A stretch of DNA of 7,814 bases from an uncultured Clostridia bacterium (GTDB lineage Bacteria > Bacillota > Clostridia > Oscillospirales > CAG-272): NCBI GenBank assembly GCA_904501715.1, contig CAJGCD010000069.1, positions 1 to 7,814 on the forward strand, given 5' to 3'. The notes under the pieces were generated by a model. That model ran no database searches, was not told the origin of the DNA, and saw only the letters and a list, made by a program, of their open reading frames with translations. This document shows positions 1-6,427 of the stretch, one piece after another. The translations under genes and the position numbers were made by a program. Numbering within the stretch: position 1 is the first letter of the stretch; each line of letters starts with the position of its first letter.

Positions 1-845
1 CTGCTTACGCAATATTCGTAAAGCTCGGCAAGGTGTGATCGGTTTTCGCTGAGCCGAGGCTTTATATCGGCTGCTGCCGCGCCGAAGGCGGCGATCCCAA
101 GTGTGTTTTCCGTGCCCGAGCGCAAGCCCTTTTCCTGACCTCCGCCATAAAGATAGGGGACTATCTTTTTCTTTTTTATCATATCAGCCGACACGTAGAG
201 TGCGCCCACTCCCTTGGGGGCGTGGAGCTTGTGACCGCTGATGCTTATAAGGTCTGCCTTGAGGGAAGCGGGGGTGAAGGGTATCTTCATAAAGCCCTGA
301 ACCGCGTCACAGTGAGTGATAGCCTCGGGGTAACGCGACTTTATCTTAGCGAAGGCGGAGGCTACGTCGTAAAGTGCTCCCGTTTCGTTATTCACAAGCA
401 TAAACGAGGCAAGGAAGATTTTTTTGTCAAGAGCCGCTTCAACCGCGCGGGTATCAAGCACACCGCCCCTTGTAGGTATCTCCACTACCTCAAAGCCTTC
501 CTTTTCCAATGCGCGGGCGGTATTTTTTACCGAGGGATGCTCAGAGTCGGTAATGAGTATTCGTGTTGCATCTCTGCGCTCCTTCGCGTGGGCGCAGCCG
601 AAAAGGGCAAGAGCGGTTGCCTCTGTGCCGCAGGAGGTGAAAACAAGCTCGTCACCTCGCCCTCTTACGCCGAGAGCAGAGAGCAGACATTCCCGTGCCT
701 CCTTTATCAAGGCTTCTGCTCCTTGTCCAAGGGAATGAAGGGATGAGGGGTTGCCGTACGTGTCCATACATTCCATTATCTTAGCCTTTGCCGCCTCGGA
801 CAGAGGGGTGGTAGCGCTGTTGTCAAGATATATTTCTTTTCCCAT
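1..845 (-). CDS. nifS: Cysteine desulfurase (NifS/IscS family), 3' end cut by window edge
   Basis: PLP-dependent enzyme that takes sulfur from L-cysteine, leaving alanine, and passes it as a persulfide to Fe-S cluster or tRNA thiolation pathways in the cytoplasm. I translated 281 residues by hand. Family landmarks are YLDNSATTPL (6-15), TSCGTEA around 70-76, EHPS with the PLP-stacking His103, NNETG (152-156), HCDAVQ with Asp180 and Gln183, SGHK with the PLP lysine Lys206, and GLRSGTEN further on. The family is usually about 380 residues, so roughly 100 C-terminal residues, including the catalytic cysteine loop, lie outside the window. The ATG at 845 has AGGTG five bases upstream. That site sits in the 11-base gap after the lipoprotein stop, so the two genes are probably cotranscribed. 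The TSCGTEATAL segment departs from the common TSGATEANN form. The choice between NifS, IscS and SufS subtypes is not decided here, so the symbol is a family label. Confidence 0.95.
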   Translation of the reverse strand, partial: MGKEIYLDNSATTPLSEAAKAKIMECMDTYGNPSSLHSLGQGAEALIKEARECLLSALGVRGRGDELVFTSCGTEATALALFGCAHAKERRDATRILITDSEHPSVKNTARALEKEGFEVVEIPTRGGVLDTRAVEAALDKKIFLASFMLVNNETGALYDVASAFAKIKSRYPEAITHCDAVQGFMKIPFTPASLKADLISISGHKLHAPKGVGALYVSADMIKKKKIVPYLYGGGQEKGLRSGTENTLGIAAFGAAAADIKPRLSENRSHLAELYEYCVS

Positions 846-856
846 AGCGCACCTAC

Positions 857-1873
857 TCAATGGAACTTGAACTCGCTGAGCATTTTCTCCACCTCGGAGC
901 TGTGAGCGTCAAAATTCTCGGGGAGTGCCGTGTAGGTTATGGAGTAGAACATATCGTTAAAGTAGAATACGGTCTGGCTTATTTTGTAGCTTCTTGCCGC
1001 GTAGGTCACAGTGTAGGTGTAGGACACGGCATCGCGCTCCGCAATCTTTCTTTGCTTGCTGTCAATACGCAGATAGCTGTCGCCAATATCCTTTTTATAG
1101 GACTTTTCGCAGAGCTCAAAGTATTCCTCCACCGTCATTTGCGCGCTTGGAAGGTAGGCGCTTACGGTAATATTACAGCCGTGGTCGGCGCACTCAGCCT
1201 CGGTGAGCTTATCCGACATATCGGTAGTCCAGCTGTTGGGAGCGTAGAAAAGATATTCCGCGCCCTTGAAGGATGCCAGCTTCATATCCTTGGGGGTATC
1301 GTCATCGGGCACAGAATGATTCACCGCTTTTTTGTCGCAGAGTACAAATTCCTGACGTATCTTGTCGAATATCTCCACGTATTCCTCGTTATATCCCTGG
1401 GTGAGGCAGTAAAAGCTCAGCAGTATAACGTCACCGTTATGGACGGTGTAATACTGAGTGACCGTGGTGTTTACGGGATTTGCGCCCTCAGCGGCAACGC
1501 GGTCAAAGGAGAACTGATATTTCACAGCCGATTTGCCCCCAAGCATAGCCTTGCTGTCCCGCAAAATCGCCTTGAAGCCCGAATATCCCTCGTAGGCCGA
1601 AACACATTCATCTATGTACGCATCAAGTGAGTCCTTGTAAAGAGTGTAATATCTCGCGCTGACGAAGGCTCCGTTGTTCATAAGATATGCCGAGGATATA
1701 CCGCTGTCGCGGTTATCGGTCCAGTCTCCCTGAACGTAGAGTATAAAGGGCTCTCCCTCACGGGTCACCGAGTACATTCCATCGGGAACACCCTCATCCT
1801 TTTTTGCGCAGCCCCAGAAGCAAAGCAGACAAAAGGTCAGCGCCAGCAGGCAGGATAAGATTTTTTTGGTCAT
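857..1873 (-). CDS. Putative lipoprotein with two tandem homologous domains, function unknown
   Basis: I do not recognise a named family. The 338-residue product starts with MTKK, then a hydrophobic stretch (5-20) and a lipobox-like LCFWGC with candidate lipidated Cys22, suggesting a lipoprotein on the outer face of the membrane. The Phe at -3 and Trp at -2 are unusual for a lipobox. The mature part looks like two copies of one alpha/beta domain, about 40-178 and 203-337. Both have a Trp near the start (W51, W215), an Ala/Tyr strand followed by an acidic helix (SLDAYIDECVSAY, TVEEYFELCEKSY), a central Ala-Val-x-Tyr strand, and a C-terminal strand plus helix ending in EF. The layout recalls PsbP/Mog1-like folds, but that is a guess. 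GAGG lies about seven bases before the ATG at 1873. It has its own promoter and sits just upstream of the cysteine desulfurase gene. Confidence 0.85.
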   Translation of the reverse strand: MTKKILSCLLALTFCLLCFWGCAKKDEGVPDGMYSVTREGEPFILYVQGDWTDNRDSGISSAYLMNNGAFVSARYYTLYKDSLDAYIDECVSAYEGYSGFKAILRDSKAMLGGKSAVKYQFSFDRVAAEGANPVNTTVTQYYTVHNGDVILLSFYCLTQGYNEEYVEIFDKIRQEFVLCDKKAVNHSVPDDDTPKDMKLASFKGAEYLFYAPNSWTTDMSDKLTEAECADHGCNITVSAYLPSAQMTVEEYFELCEKSYKKDIGDSYLRIDSKQRKIAERDAVSYTYTVTYAARSYKISQTVFYFNDMFYSITYTALPENFDAHSSEVEKMLSEFKFH

Positions 1874-1905
1874 TTTCTTTCCTCTTTCCTTTATTTATCC
1901 TTATT

Positions 1906-1934
1906 ATGATAGCAGAAAATCCTTATACTATCAA
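1906..1934 (-). promoter_or_regulatory. Sigma-A-type extended -10 promoter for the lipoprotein/desulfurase unit
   Basis: On the minus strand, TTGATA (1934-1929) is followed after exactly 17 bases by TATCAT (1911-1906), with TG one base before the -10 (TGCTATCAT). Both hexamers match consensus at five of six positions. It lies in the 79-base gap between the murD stop and the lipoprotein start, so the 5' leader would be only about 25 bases. I see no terminator after murD, so readthrough from murD could add to this promoter's output. Confidence 0.75.
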
Positions 1935-1952
1935 GGTGTAATTTGTTAATTT

Positions 1953-3362
1953 TTAAAGCTTTGATACAAGCTCCTTGAAATATCTTCCGCGCTCGGCAAA
2001 GTTCTTGAAGCGGTCAAAGCTTGCGCTGGCGGGGGAGAGGAGTACGCATCCGCCCTCGCGGGACAGTGAGAAAGCCTTGGCTACGGCGTCCTCAAAGCTG
2101 TCCGACTCAACAAGAGTCAGCCTTTCGGGGTCATAGCTCTCACACTCAAGAAGAGCCTTTTTTATTTTTGGCGCCGTAGCTCCCGTAAGCACCACAGCGC
2201 GTACCAAGGCACAAAGGCTCTTTGCAAGCGGGGCATAGGAGAGGTTTTTGTCGTATCCGCCGCAGATAGCCACTATATCCCTGCCCGAGAGCGCGGAAAG
2301 CGCCGCCGCGGTACGGGTGGGGGAGGAATCTATGGAGCTGTTGTAATAATCAACACCGCAGAATGTGCGTACCAGCTCCAGCCTGTGCTCCACGCCGCCG
2401 AAGCTTTCGGCTACCTCCGCGTATACTGCGGGGTCAACGTATCCGTAGGTAAGAGCCATTGCGGTCATATAGTTCTCTGTATTATGCTTGCCCGGAAGCA
2501 GTATCCGTGACGTGTCCAGCAAGGGAATGGATTTTTTGCCGTCATAAAGACAAATCATACCCTCCGAAATATACATAAGCTTCGCTCCGTCGGGAATATC
2601 CTCGGGGGATCTTACGGAGGAGAAGAAGATTATCTCCCGCCCACTCTGGGCAAGAAGCTTTTTGCCAAATTCAGAAGTTCCTTTGGAGTCTGCGTTCAGA
2701 ACGACGCGGTGGGTATTTTTCCCTACGATATTGTATTTTGCAGCCGCATATTCCTCCTCGGTGGTGTGCCAGTCCATATGGTTGGGCGAAATATTGGTGA
2801 TAGCCGAGCAGGAGGGTGCGTGGCTTACGGTCATAAGCTGGAAGCTTGAAAGCTCAAGCACGGCACTGTCGTCCTCGCTCATTTCCTCCGCTTTGTCGAG
2901 GAGCGGAGTTCCTATATTTCCTCCCACGAATACTCTGCCCGCACGCTCAAGAAATTTTCCGCACAGAGTGGTGGTGGTAGTCTTTCCGTCGCTTCCCGTT
3001 ATGCCAAAGGTGCGGGCGGAGGTCAGCGAGAGGAAGCATTCCATCTCGGAGGTCAGAACAGCACCGCGGGAGATGGCATCGCGTATTCCTTTGATGTCGG
3101 GACGTATGCCCGGGGAACGGAAGATCACGTCGCCCTCTATATTATCAAAGCAGTCGCTTCCGCTTATAAATCTTACCCCCGCATCTCTCAGAGCAAGAGC
3201 GTCCTCGCCAAGCTCCTCGGGGGATTTTTTATCGTAAACGGTAACGCTTATTTCACTGTCGGCAGAAATCAAAAGCCGAGCCAAGGGAGTGTTTGACACC
3301 CCAAGCCCCAATATAGCGCATCTTTTGCCTTTTAAATTATCGGTCAAAACCTTACAGCTCAT
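1953..3362 (-). CDS. murD: UDP-N-acetylmuramoyl-L-alanine--D-glutamate ligase
   Basis: Cytoplasmic ATP-dependent ligase that adds D-glutamate to UDP-MurNAc-L-Ala in peptidoglycan precursor synthesis. At 469 residues it has normal length and three Mur-ligase parts: an N-terminal Rossmann-like domain (LGLGVSNTPLARLL, 18-31), a central ATPase with P-loop GITGSDGKTTT (120-130), and a C-terminal domain from about 300. Other landmarks are NISPNHMDWH (190-199), YAAAK with probable carbamylated Lys209, GKHNTENYMTA (291-301), EHRLE (325-329), GGYDK (368-372) and LLSPASASFDRFKNF (441-455). Lys372, Ser448 and Phe455 align with the E. coli D-Glu-binding residues Lys348, Ser415 and Phe422. The usual NDSKATN is replaced by NSSIDSSPTRT (341-351), and TNGK by SDGK; I recall similar forms in clostridial MurD proteins. 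The ATG at 3362 has GAGGG only three bases away, but the N terminus fits the family. No other division/cell-wall genes flank it. Confidence 0.95.
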   Translation of the reverse strand: MSCKVLTDNLKGKRCAILGLGVSNTPLARLLISADSEISVTVYDKKSPEELGEDALALRDAGVRFISGSDCFDNIEGDVIFRSPGIRPDIKGIRDAISRGAVLTSEMECFLSLTSARTFGITGSDGKTTTTTLCGKFLERAGRVFVGGNIGTPLLDKAEEMSEDDSAVLELSSFQLMTVSHAPSCSAITNISPNHMDWHTTEEEYAAAKYNIVGKNTHRVVLNADSKGTSEFGKKLLAQSGREIIFFSSVRSPEDIPDGAKLMYISEGMICLYDGKKSIPLLDTSRILLPGKHNTENYMTAMALTYGYVDPAVYAEVAESFGGVEHRLELVRTFCGVDYYNSSIDSSPTRTAAALSALSGRDIVAICGGYDKNLSYAPLAKSLCALVRAVVLTGATAPKIKKALLECESYDPERLTLVESDSFEDAVAKAFSLSREGGCVLLSPASASFDRFKNFAERGRYFKELVSKL

Positions 3363-3402
3363 AATCCCTCACAAATACTTTTATCTCTTTATCGTAATCC
3401 AT
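3352..3402 (-). CDS. Candidate 16-codon leader ORF overlapping the murD start
   Basis: On the minus strand an ATG at 3402 opens MDYDKEIKVFVRDYEL and a TAA at 3354-3352. It overlaps the first 11 bases of murD in a different frame and covers the murD ribosome binding site. AGGAG, seven bases before the ATG, is supplied by the end of the adjacent repeat element. A peptide that ends just past the start of the next gene could couple or control murD translation. A reading frame this short is easily chance, and I do not recognise the peptide. Confidence 0.22.
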   Translation of the reverse strand: MDYDKEIKVFVRDYEL

Positions 3403-3451
3403 AAGCCTTCTCCTGTGGGAGAAGGGGGACCACGGAGTGGTGGATGAGGAG
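3403..3451 (+). repeat. Two-hairpin repeat element, copy A
   Basis: Reads AAGCCTTCTCC, then a hairpin with an 8-bp stem (3406-3413 with 3418-3425), a second hairpin ACCAC/GTGGT (3429-3433 with 3437-3441), and the tail GGATGAGGAG (3442-3451). The order of conserved head, two stem-loops and conserved tail matches copy B on the opposite strand. It resembles dispersed intergenic repeats I associate with gut Clostridia genomes; that link is from memory and not checked. Confidence 0.8.
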
Positions 3452-3475
3452 TACAGAAAAGAATATTATTTGCGG

Positions 3476-3504
3476 CATATAACCTGTATTTCGGTGTGTT
3501 TCAA
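3476..3504 (-). promoter_or_regulatory. Weak alternative minus-strand promoter inside the repeat spacer
   Basis: TTGAAA (3504-3499), 17 bases, then TATATG (3481-3476) on the minus strand. The -35 matches five of six positions and the -10 four of six. It could give murD a shorter leader that skips copy B. It is much weaker than the site at 3648-3676 and may be chance. Confidence 0.25.
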
Positions 3505-3536
3505 GAACGAACCTTTACATAAGCTATATGCGAGCT

Positions 3537-3589
3537 CTCCTCATCCGTATTGCCTTGCGGCAATCCACCTTCCCCGCTGGGGAAGGCTT
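3537..3589 (-). repeat. Two-hairpin repeat element, copy B (inverted relative to A)
   Basis: On the minus strand it reads AAGCCTTCCCC, an 8-bp stem with a three-base loop (3586-3579 with 3575-3568), a second hairpin ATTGCC/GGCAAT with loop GCAA (3564-3559 with 3554-3549), then GGATGAGGAG (3546-3537). Head and tail are nearly identical to copy A. The first stem differs by a paired change, and the second stem has a different sequence but still pairs, which points to conservation of structure. Confidence 0.8.
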
Positions 3590-3647
3590 GGTTTCGGTCG
3601 GAGTGCCCTTATGAAATATCTGTTTCCCCTTATCTGCCATATATTTA

Positions 3648-3676
3648 ATTATATATCTTTATCGCTCTTATTTCAA
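3648..3676 (-). promoter_or_regulatory. Near-consensus sigma-A promoter reading toward murD
   Basis: On the minus strand, TTGAAA (3676-3671) and a perfect TATAAT (3653-3648) are separated by exactly 17 bases. Transcription would start near 3641 and give a leader of about 280 bases before murD, containing the whole composite repeat. It is the best minus-strand promoter in the gap by eye. The AT-rich surroundings make some chance matches likely. Confidence 0.6.
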
Positions 3677-3714
3677 GCATTATGGGATAAATTTTTACAA
3701 AAGTCGAAAAAAGC

Positions 3715-3727
3715 CCTTTTCAAAAGG
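3715..3727. repeat. 13-base palindrome at the topoisomerase promoter
   Basis: CCTTTT C AAAAGG is a perfect palindrome around one central base, set between A-tracts and overlapping the proposed -35 of the plus-strand promoter. It could be an operator. As a terminator it is poor: the stem is short, the loop tiny, and no long U-tract follows directly on either strand. Confidence 0.4.
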
Positions 3728-3745
3728 AAAAAAATTTGATATAAT
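3717..3745 (+). promoter_or_regulatory. Extended -10 promoter for the topoisomerase-tmk-transporter set
   Basis: A perfect TATAAT (3740-3745) is preceded by TG one base upstream (TGATATAAT), the extended -10 form. The -35 position, 17 bases away, is TTTTCA (four of six). Transcription would start near 3752, giving a leader of about 30 bases with GGAGG at 3773-3777 before the ATG at 3782. Confidence 0.65.
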
Positions 3746-3781
3746 AGAATATATTGTAATCTTTTTTACTTTGGAGGTACT

Positions 3782-5782
3782 ATGGCTAAAAAAGAAACGG
3801 CACCTGCAAAATATAACGACCAAAGCATAAAGGCGCTTAAGGGCGCGGACCGTGTGCGTAAGCGTCCCGCAGTAATCTTCGGCTCGGACGGTCTTGAGGG
3901 CTGTGAGCATTCCTTCTTCGAGATACTCTCAAACTCTGTGGACGAGGCGAGAGAGGGCCACGGAAGCGAGATTTTGGTCACTGCATATAAGGATTGCTCC
4001 ATATCGGTAGAGGACAGAGGACGAGGTGTTCCTCTGGGCTATAACGAGGCAGAGGGCAGATGGAACTGGGACCTTATCTACTGTGAGCTTTACGCGGGAG
4101 GTAAGTATGACAATAACGACGGCAATTCGGCGTATGAGTTTTCCCTCGGTCTTAACGGACTTGGAGCCTGCGCTACTCAGTACAGCTCCGAGTTTATGGA
4201 GGTCCGCTCCTACGACGGGGTCACCGAGTCTAAGATAAGCTTCAAGCGCGGAGAGCCCGTGACCGAGCTTCTTACCCGCCCCTTGGAGAAGAACGAGCGC
4301 CGTACGGGTACGGTGGTGCATTGGCGCCCCGACCTTGAGGTCTTTACCGACATAAAGATACCCCGCGACTTCTTTGTTGAAACCATGCGCCGTCAGTCGG
4401 TGGTAAACGCGGGCATATCATTCAAGCTCAAATTCCAAGAGGACGACGGAAAATTCACCGATTATGCCTTCCTTTACGAGAACGGTATATCCGACTATAT
4501 ATCCGAGCTTGCGGGAGAGAGCAGTATGACCGCTCCCGTGCTGTGGCATCTGGAAACTCAGGGACGCGACCGCTCGGACAAGGACGAATATAAGCTGAAG
4601 GCGGATTTCTCCTTCTGCGTTTCCAACACGGTGAACGCCCTTGAATATTATCATAACTCAAGCTTTCTTGAGCACGGCGGCTCTCCCGATAAGGCTGTCA
4701 AGGTGGCATTTGTATATGCTCTTGACAAATACCTCAAGGGAGCAAACAAGTATAACAAAAACGAGGCAAAGATAACCTTCGTTGACGTTGCCGACTGTCT
4801 GGTCTACGTGAGCAACAGCTTCTCCACTATGACATCTTATGCCAACCAGACTAAAAAAGCCATAACAAACGAGTTTATTTATGAGGCGATGACCGATTTT
4901 CTCAAGAAAAATCTTGAGATATACTTCATTGAAAACCCCACGGCGGCAGAGGTATTTGCAAATCAGGTGCTTGTAAACAAGCGAAGCCGTGAGAATGCCG
5001 AAAGCACACGTCTTTCCATAAAGAAAAAGCTGACGGGAACCCTTGATATCGCCAACCGAGTAGAGAAATTCGTTAACTGCCGCTCCAAGGACCCCGAGCG
5101 CAGAGAGCTTTATATAGTTGAGGGTGACTCGGCGCTGACCTCCTGTCTTTTGGGAAGAAATGCCGAATATCAGGCGATAATCCCCGTAAGAGGAAAGACG
5201 CTCAACTGTATGAAGAGCACCTATGAGAAGATATTCAAGAGCGAGATAATCACCGACCTTTTGCGTGTTATCGGCTGCGGAGTTGAGATACACGGCAAGG
5301 TAAAGACAGATATTACTGCCTTTGATATCAATCTTCTGCGCTGGTCAAAGATAATCATCTGTACCGATGCGGATGAGGACGGCTTCCAGATACGCACGCT
5401 GCTGCTGACGCTGTTCTACCGTCTGCTTCCCACGCTGCTTCACGAGCATAAGGTCTTTATCGCCGAATCTCCTCTCTTTGAGATAACCGCCAAGGACAAG
5501 ATATATTTTGCCTACAACGAGTTTGAAAAGGCAGAGATAATCAAGAAGCTTGGCAACCAGAAATATACCCTTCAGCGCTCAAAGGGGCTTGGCGAGAACG
5601 AGCCTGAAATGATGTGGCAGACCACCATGAATCCCGAAACGAGAAGGCTCATATCGGTAACTCCTACCGATGCGGCGCTGACAGAGCAGATATTTGATAC
5701 GCTTCTGGGCGACAATCTTCCTGCCCGTAAGCAGTATATAGCCGAGCACGGTCACGAATATATGAAGGACGCGGATATCTGA
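3782..5782 (+). CDS. parE: Type IIA DNA topoisomerase B subunit (ParE/GyrB family, divergent)
   Basis: ATPase and TOPRIM subunit that, with an A subunit, changes DNA topology by ATP-driven strand passage. At 666 residues it is close to full family length. The GHKL ATPase keeps FFEILSNSVDEA (Glu47, Asn51, Asp54), VEDRGRGVP with Asp78, GLNGLGAC (123-130) and GTVVHWRPD (176-184). The transducer keeps a QTK loop (356-358). TOPRIM keeps VEGDS (Glu447) and the metal aspartates Asp529 and Asp531 in DADEDG, and the C terminus has QRSKGLGENEPE. Departures include GLNG for the usual GLHG, EGDSALTS for EGDSAGGS, and GFQI for the usual G-x-HI. I recall such forms in clostridial topoisomerase IV, so I favour parE, but gyrB cannot be excluded from sequence reading alone. 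GGAGG lies four bases before the ATG. No A subunit gene follows; tmk begins one base after the TGA. Confidence 0.9.
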   Translation: MAKKETAPAKYNDQSIKALKGADRVRKRPAVIFGSDGLEGCEHSFFEILSNSVDEAREGHGSEILVTAYKDCSISVEDRGRGVPLGYNEAEGRWNWDLIYCELYAGGKYDNNDGNSAYEFSLGLNGLGACATQYSSEFMEVRSYDGVTESKISFKRGEPVTELLTRPLEKNERRTGTVVHWRPDLEVFTDIKIPRDFFVETMRRQSVVNAGISFKLKFQEDDGKFTDYAFLYENGISDYISELAGESSMTAPVLWHLETQGRDRSDKDEYKLKADFSFCVSNTVNALEYYHNSSFLEHGGSPDKAVKVAFVYALDKYLKGANKYNKNEAKITFVDVADCLVYVSNSFSTMTSYANQTKKAITNEFIYEAMTDFLKKNLEIYFIENPTAAEVFANQVLVNKRSRENAESTRLSIKKKLTGTLDIANRVEKFVNCRSKDPERRELYIVEGDSALTSCLLGRNAEYQAIIPVRGKTLNCMKSTYEKIFKSEIITDLLRVIGCGVEIHGKVKTDITAFDINLLRWSKIIICTDADEDGFQIRTLLLTLFYRLLPTLLHEHKVFIAESPLFEITAKDKIYFAYNEFEKAEIIKKLGNQKYTLQRSKGLGENEPEMMWQTTMNPETRRLISVTPTDAALTEQIFDTLLGDNLPARKQYIAEHGHEYMKDADI

Positions 5783-5783
5783 T

Positions 5784-6410
5784 ATGGAAAAGGGAAAATT
5801 TATAGTTTTTGAGGGTATCGACGGAGCTGGAAAGTCCACTCAGGTGGAGCTTCTGCGTAAAAAGCTGACACAGCTCGGCAGAGAGGTGGTACTGACCGCC
5901 GAGCCGACCTCTCTTGAAAGCGGTAAGGCGATACGCCGCGCTCTGTCGGGTGAGGTAAAAAAGACCGAGAGCGAGATGGCGGCAATGTTCGTGCTTGACC
6001 GTATAGCCCACAATAATGCCGAGGGAGGCATAAAGGAGCTGTGCGAGAGCGGCAAGGACGTCATAAGCGACAGATATTATTACTCTACGCTGGCGTATCA
6101 GGGTCAGAGCACCGATTATGGCTGGGTAAAGGCTATGAACACACGCTGTCCCGATATAAAGCGCCCCGACCTTTGTATCTATCTTGACCTGCTCCCCGAG
6201 CAGAGCCTTGCGAGAATACAGAAGCGCGGAGAGGCTGTGGAGATATACGAAAATAAGGAAAAGCTTACGTCCGTGCGCAACGCTTTTCTGTCTGTCATAG
6301 ACGACCTCGGCGCCGACGGCGAAAGGATAGCCGCTGTGGACGCAAGCAGGACTCCGGAGGAAATATCCGAGGAAATATTTAAAGCAGTAAAAGAAATACT
6401 TTTTGATTAA
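5784..6410 (+). CDS. tmk: Thymidylate kinase (dTMP kinase)
   Basis: Phosphorylates dTMP to dTDP with ATP, an essential step toward dTTP for DNA synthesis. The 208 residues match the family length. Visible motifs are the P-loop FEGIDGAGKST (9-19), the substrate-binding EP of TAEPTS (39-44), the DRY motif in SDRYYYSTLAYQG (95-107), and a lid-like QKRGEAVEIYEN (146-157) carrying an arginine. The common TREPGGT is TAEPTS here, as I recall from some other Tmk lineages. The ATG comes one base after the topoisomerase stop, with only a distant AAGGA upstream, so translation is probably coupled to the upstream gene. Confidence 0.95.
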   Translation: MEKGKFIVFEGIDGAGKSTQVELLRKKLTQLGREVVLTAEPTSLESGKAIRRALSGEVKKTESEMAAMFVLDRIAHNNAEGGIKELCESGKDVISDRYYYSTLAYQGQSTDYGWVKAMNTRCPDIKRPDLCIYLDLLPEQSLARIQKRGEAVEIYENKEKLTSVRNAFLSVIDDLGADGERIAAVDASRTPEEISEEIFKAVKEILFD

Positions 6411-6427
6411 AAGAAAGGACCAATGTT

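Larger units (their letters stand above)
3403..3589. repeat. Composite inverted repeat of copies A and B (REP/BIME- or MITE-like)
   Basis: Copies A and B face each other with tails pointing inward across an 85-base spacer (3452-3536). The outer ends AAGCCTTC and GAAGGCTT are exact inverted repeats, as are the inner tails GGATGAGGAG and CTCCTCATCC. The whole could therefore fold either as four local hairpins or as one long-range stem. I see no target-site duplication and no transposase gene in the window. The spacer encodes nothing recognisable. Confidence 0.72.
3363..3781. other. Divergent intergenic region between murD and the topoisomerase gene
   Basis: These 419 bases carry promoters for both flanking genes, a composite inverted repeat (3403-3589) and a short palindrome (3715-3727). 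From about 3605 to 3781 it is strongly AT-rich. I find no tRNA, convincing protein gene or intrinsic terminator with a proper U-tract. A 100-codon plus-strand reading frame at 3437-3739 runs through the repeats and the promoter zone and looks accidental. Confidence 0.85.

Noticed and set aside
222..746. Plus-strand reading frames opposite the cysteine desulfurase
   Set aside because: The minus strand encodes the PLP lysine, His103, Asp180 and other family motifs across this interval.
860..1630. 256-codon plus-strand reading frame opposite the lipoprotein gene
   Set aside because: Antisense to a gene with a signal peptide, promoter and ribosome binding site; no family motifs on this strand, so it is a shadow frame.
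3403..3589. Riboswitch or T-box in the murD leader
   Set aside because: The hairpins match each other as repeat copies, and I see no T-box, SAM or other known riboswitch core motif.
3711..3733. Intrinsic terminator at CCTTTTCAAAAGG between A-tracts
   Set aside because: Stem and loop are too small, the stem is AT-rich, and it sits between a promoter -35 and -10 region rather than after a gene.
3437..3739. 100-codon plus-strand reading frame in the intergenic region
   Set aside because: It begins inside repeat copy A, crosses copy B, both promoter zones and AT-rich DNA, has no good ribosome binding site and shows no recognisable protein features.
4658..5293. 211-codon minus-strand reading frame opposite the topoisomerase gene
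   Set aside because: The plus-strand frame carries the QTK loop and TOPRIM motifs over the same bases; the minus-strand frame has none.
6423..6425. Earlier ATG as start of the symporter gene
   Set aside because: It is in a different frame from the transporter and only three bases from the ribosome binding site; the ATG at 6428 is in frame with better spacing.
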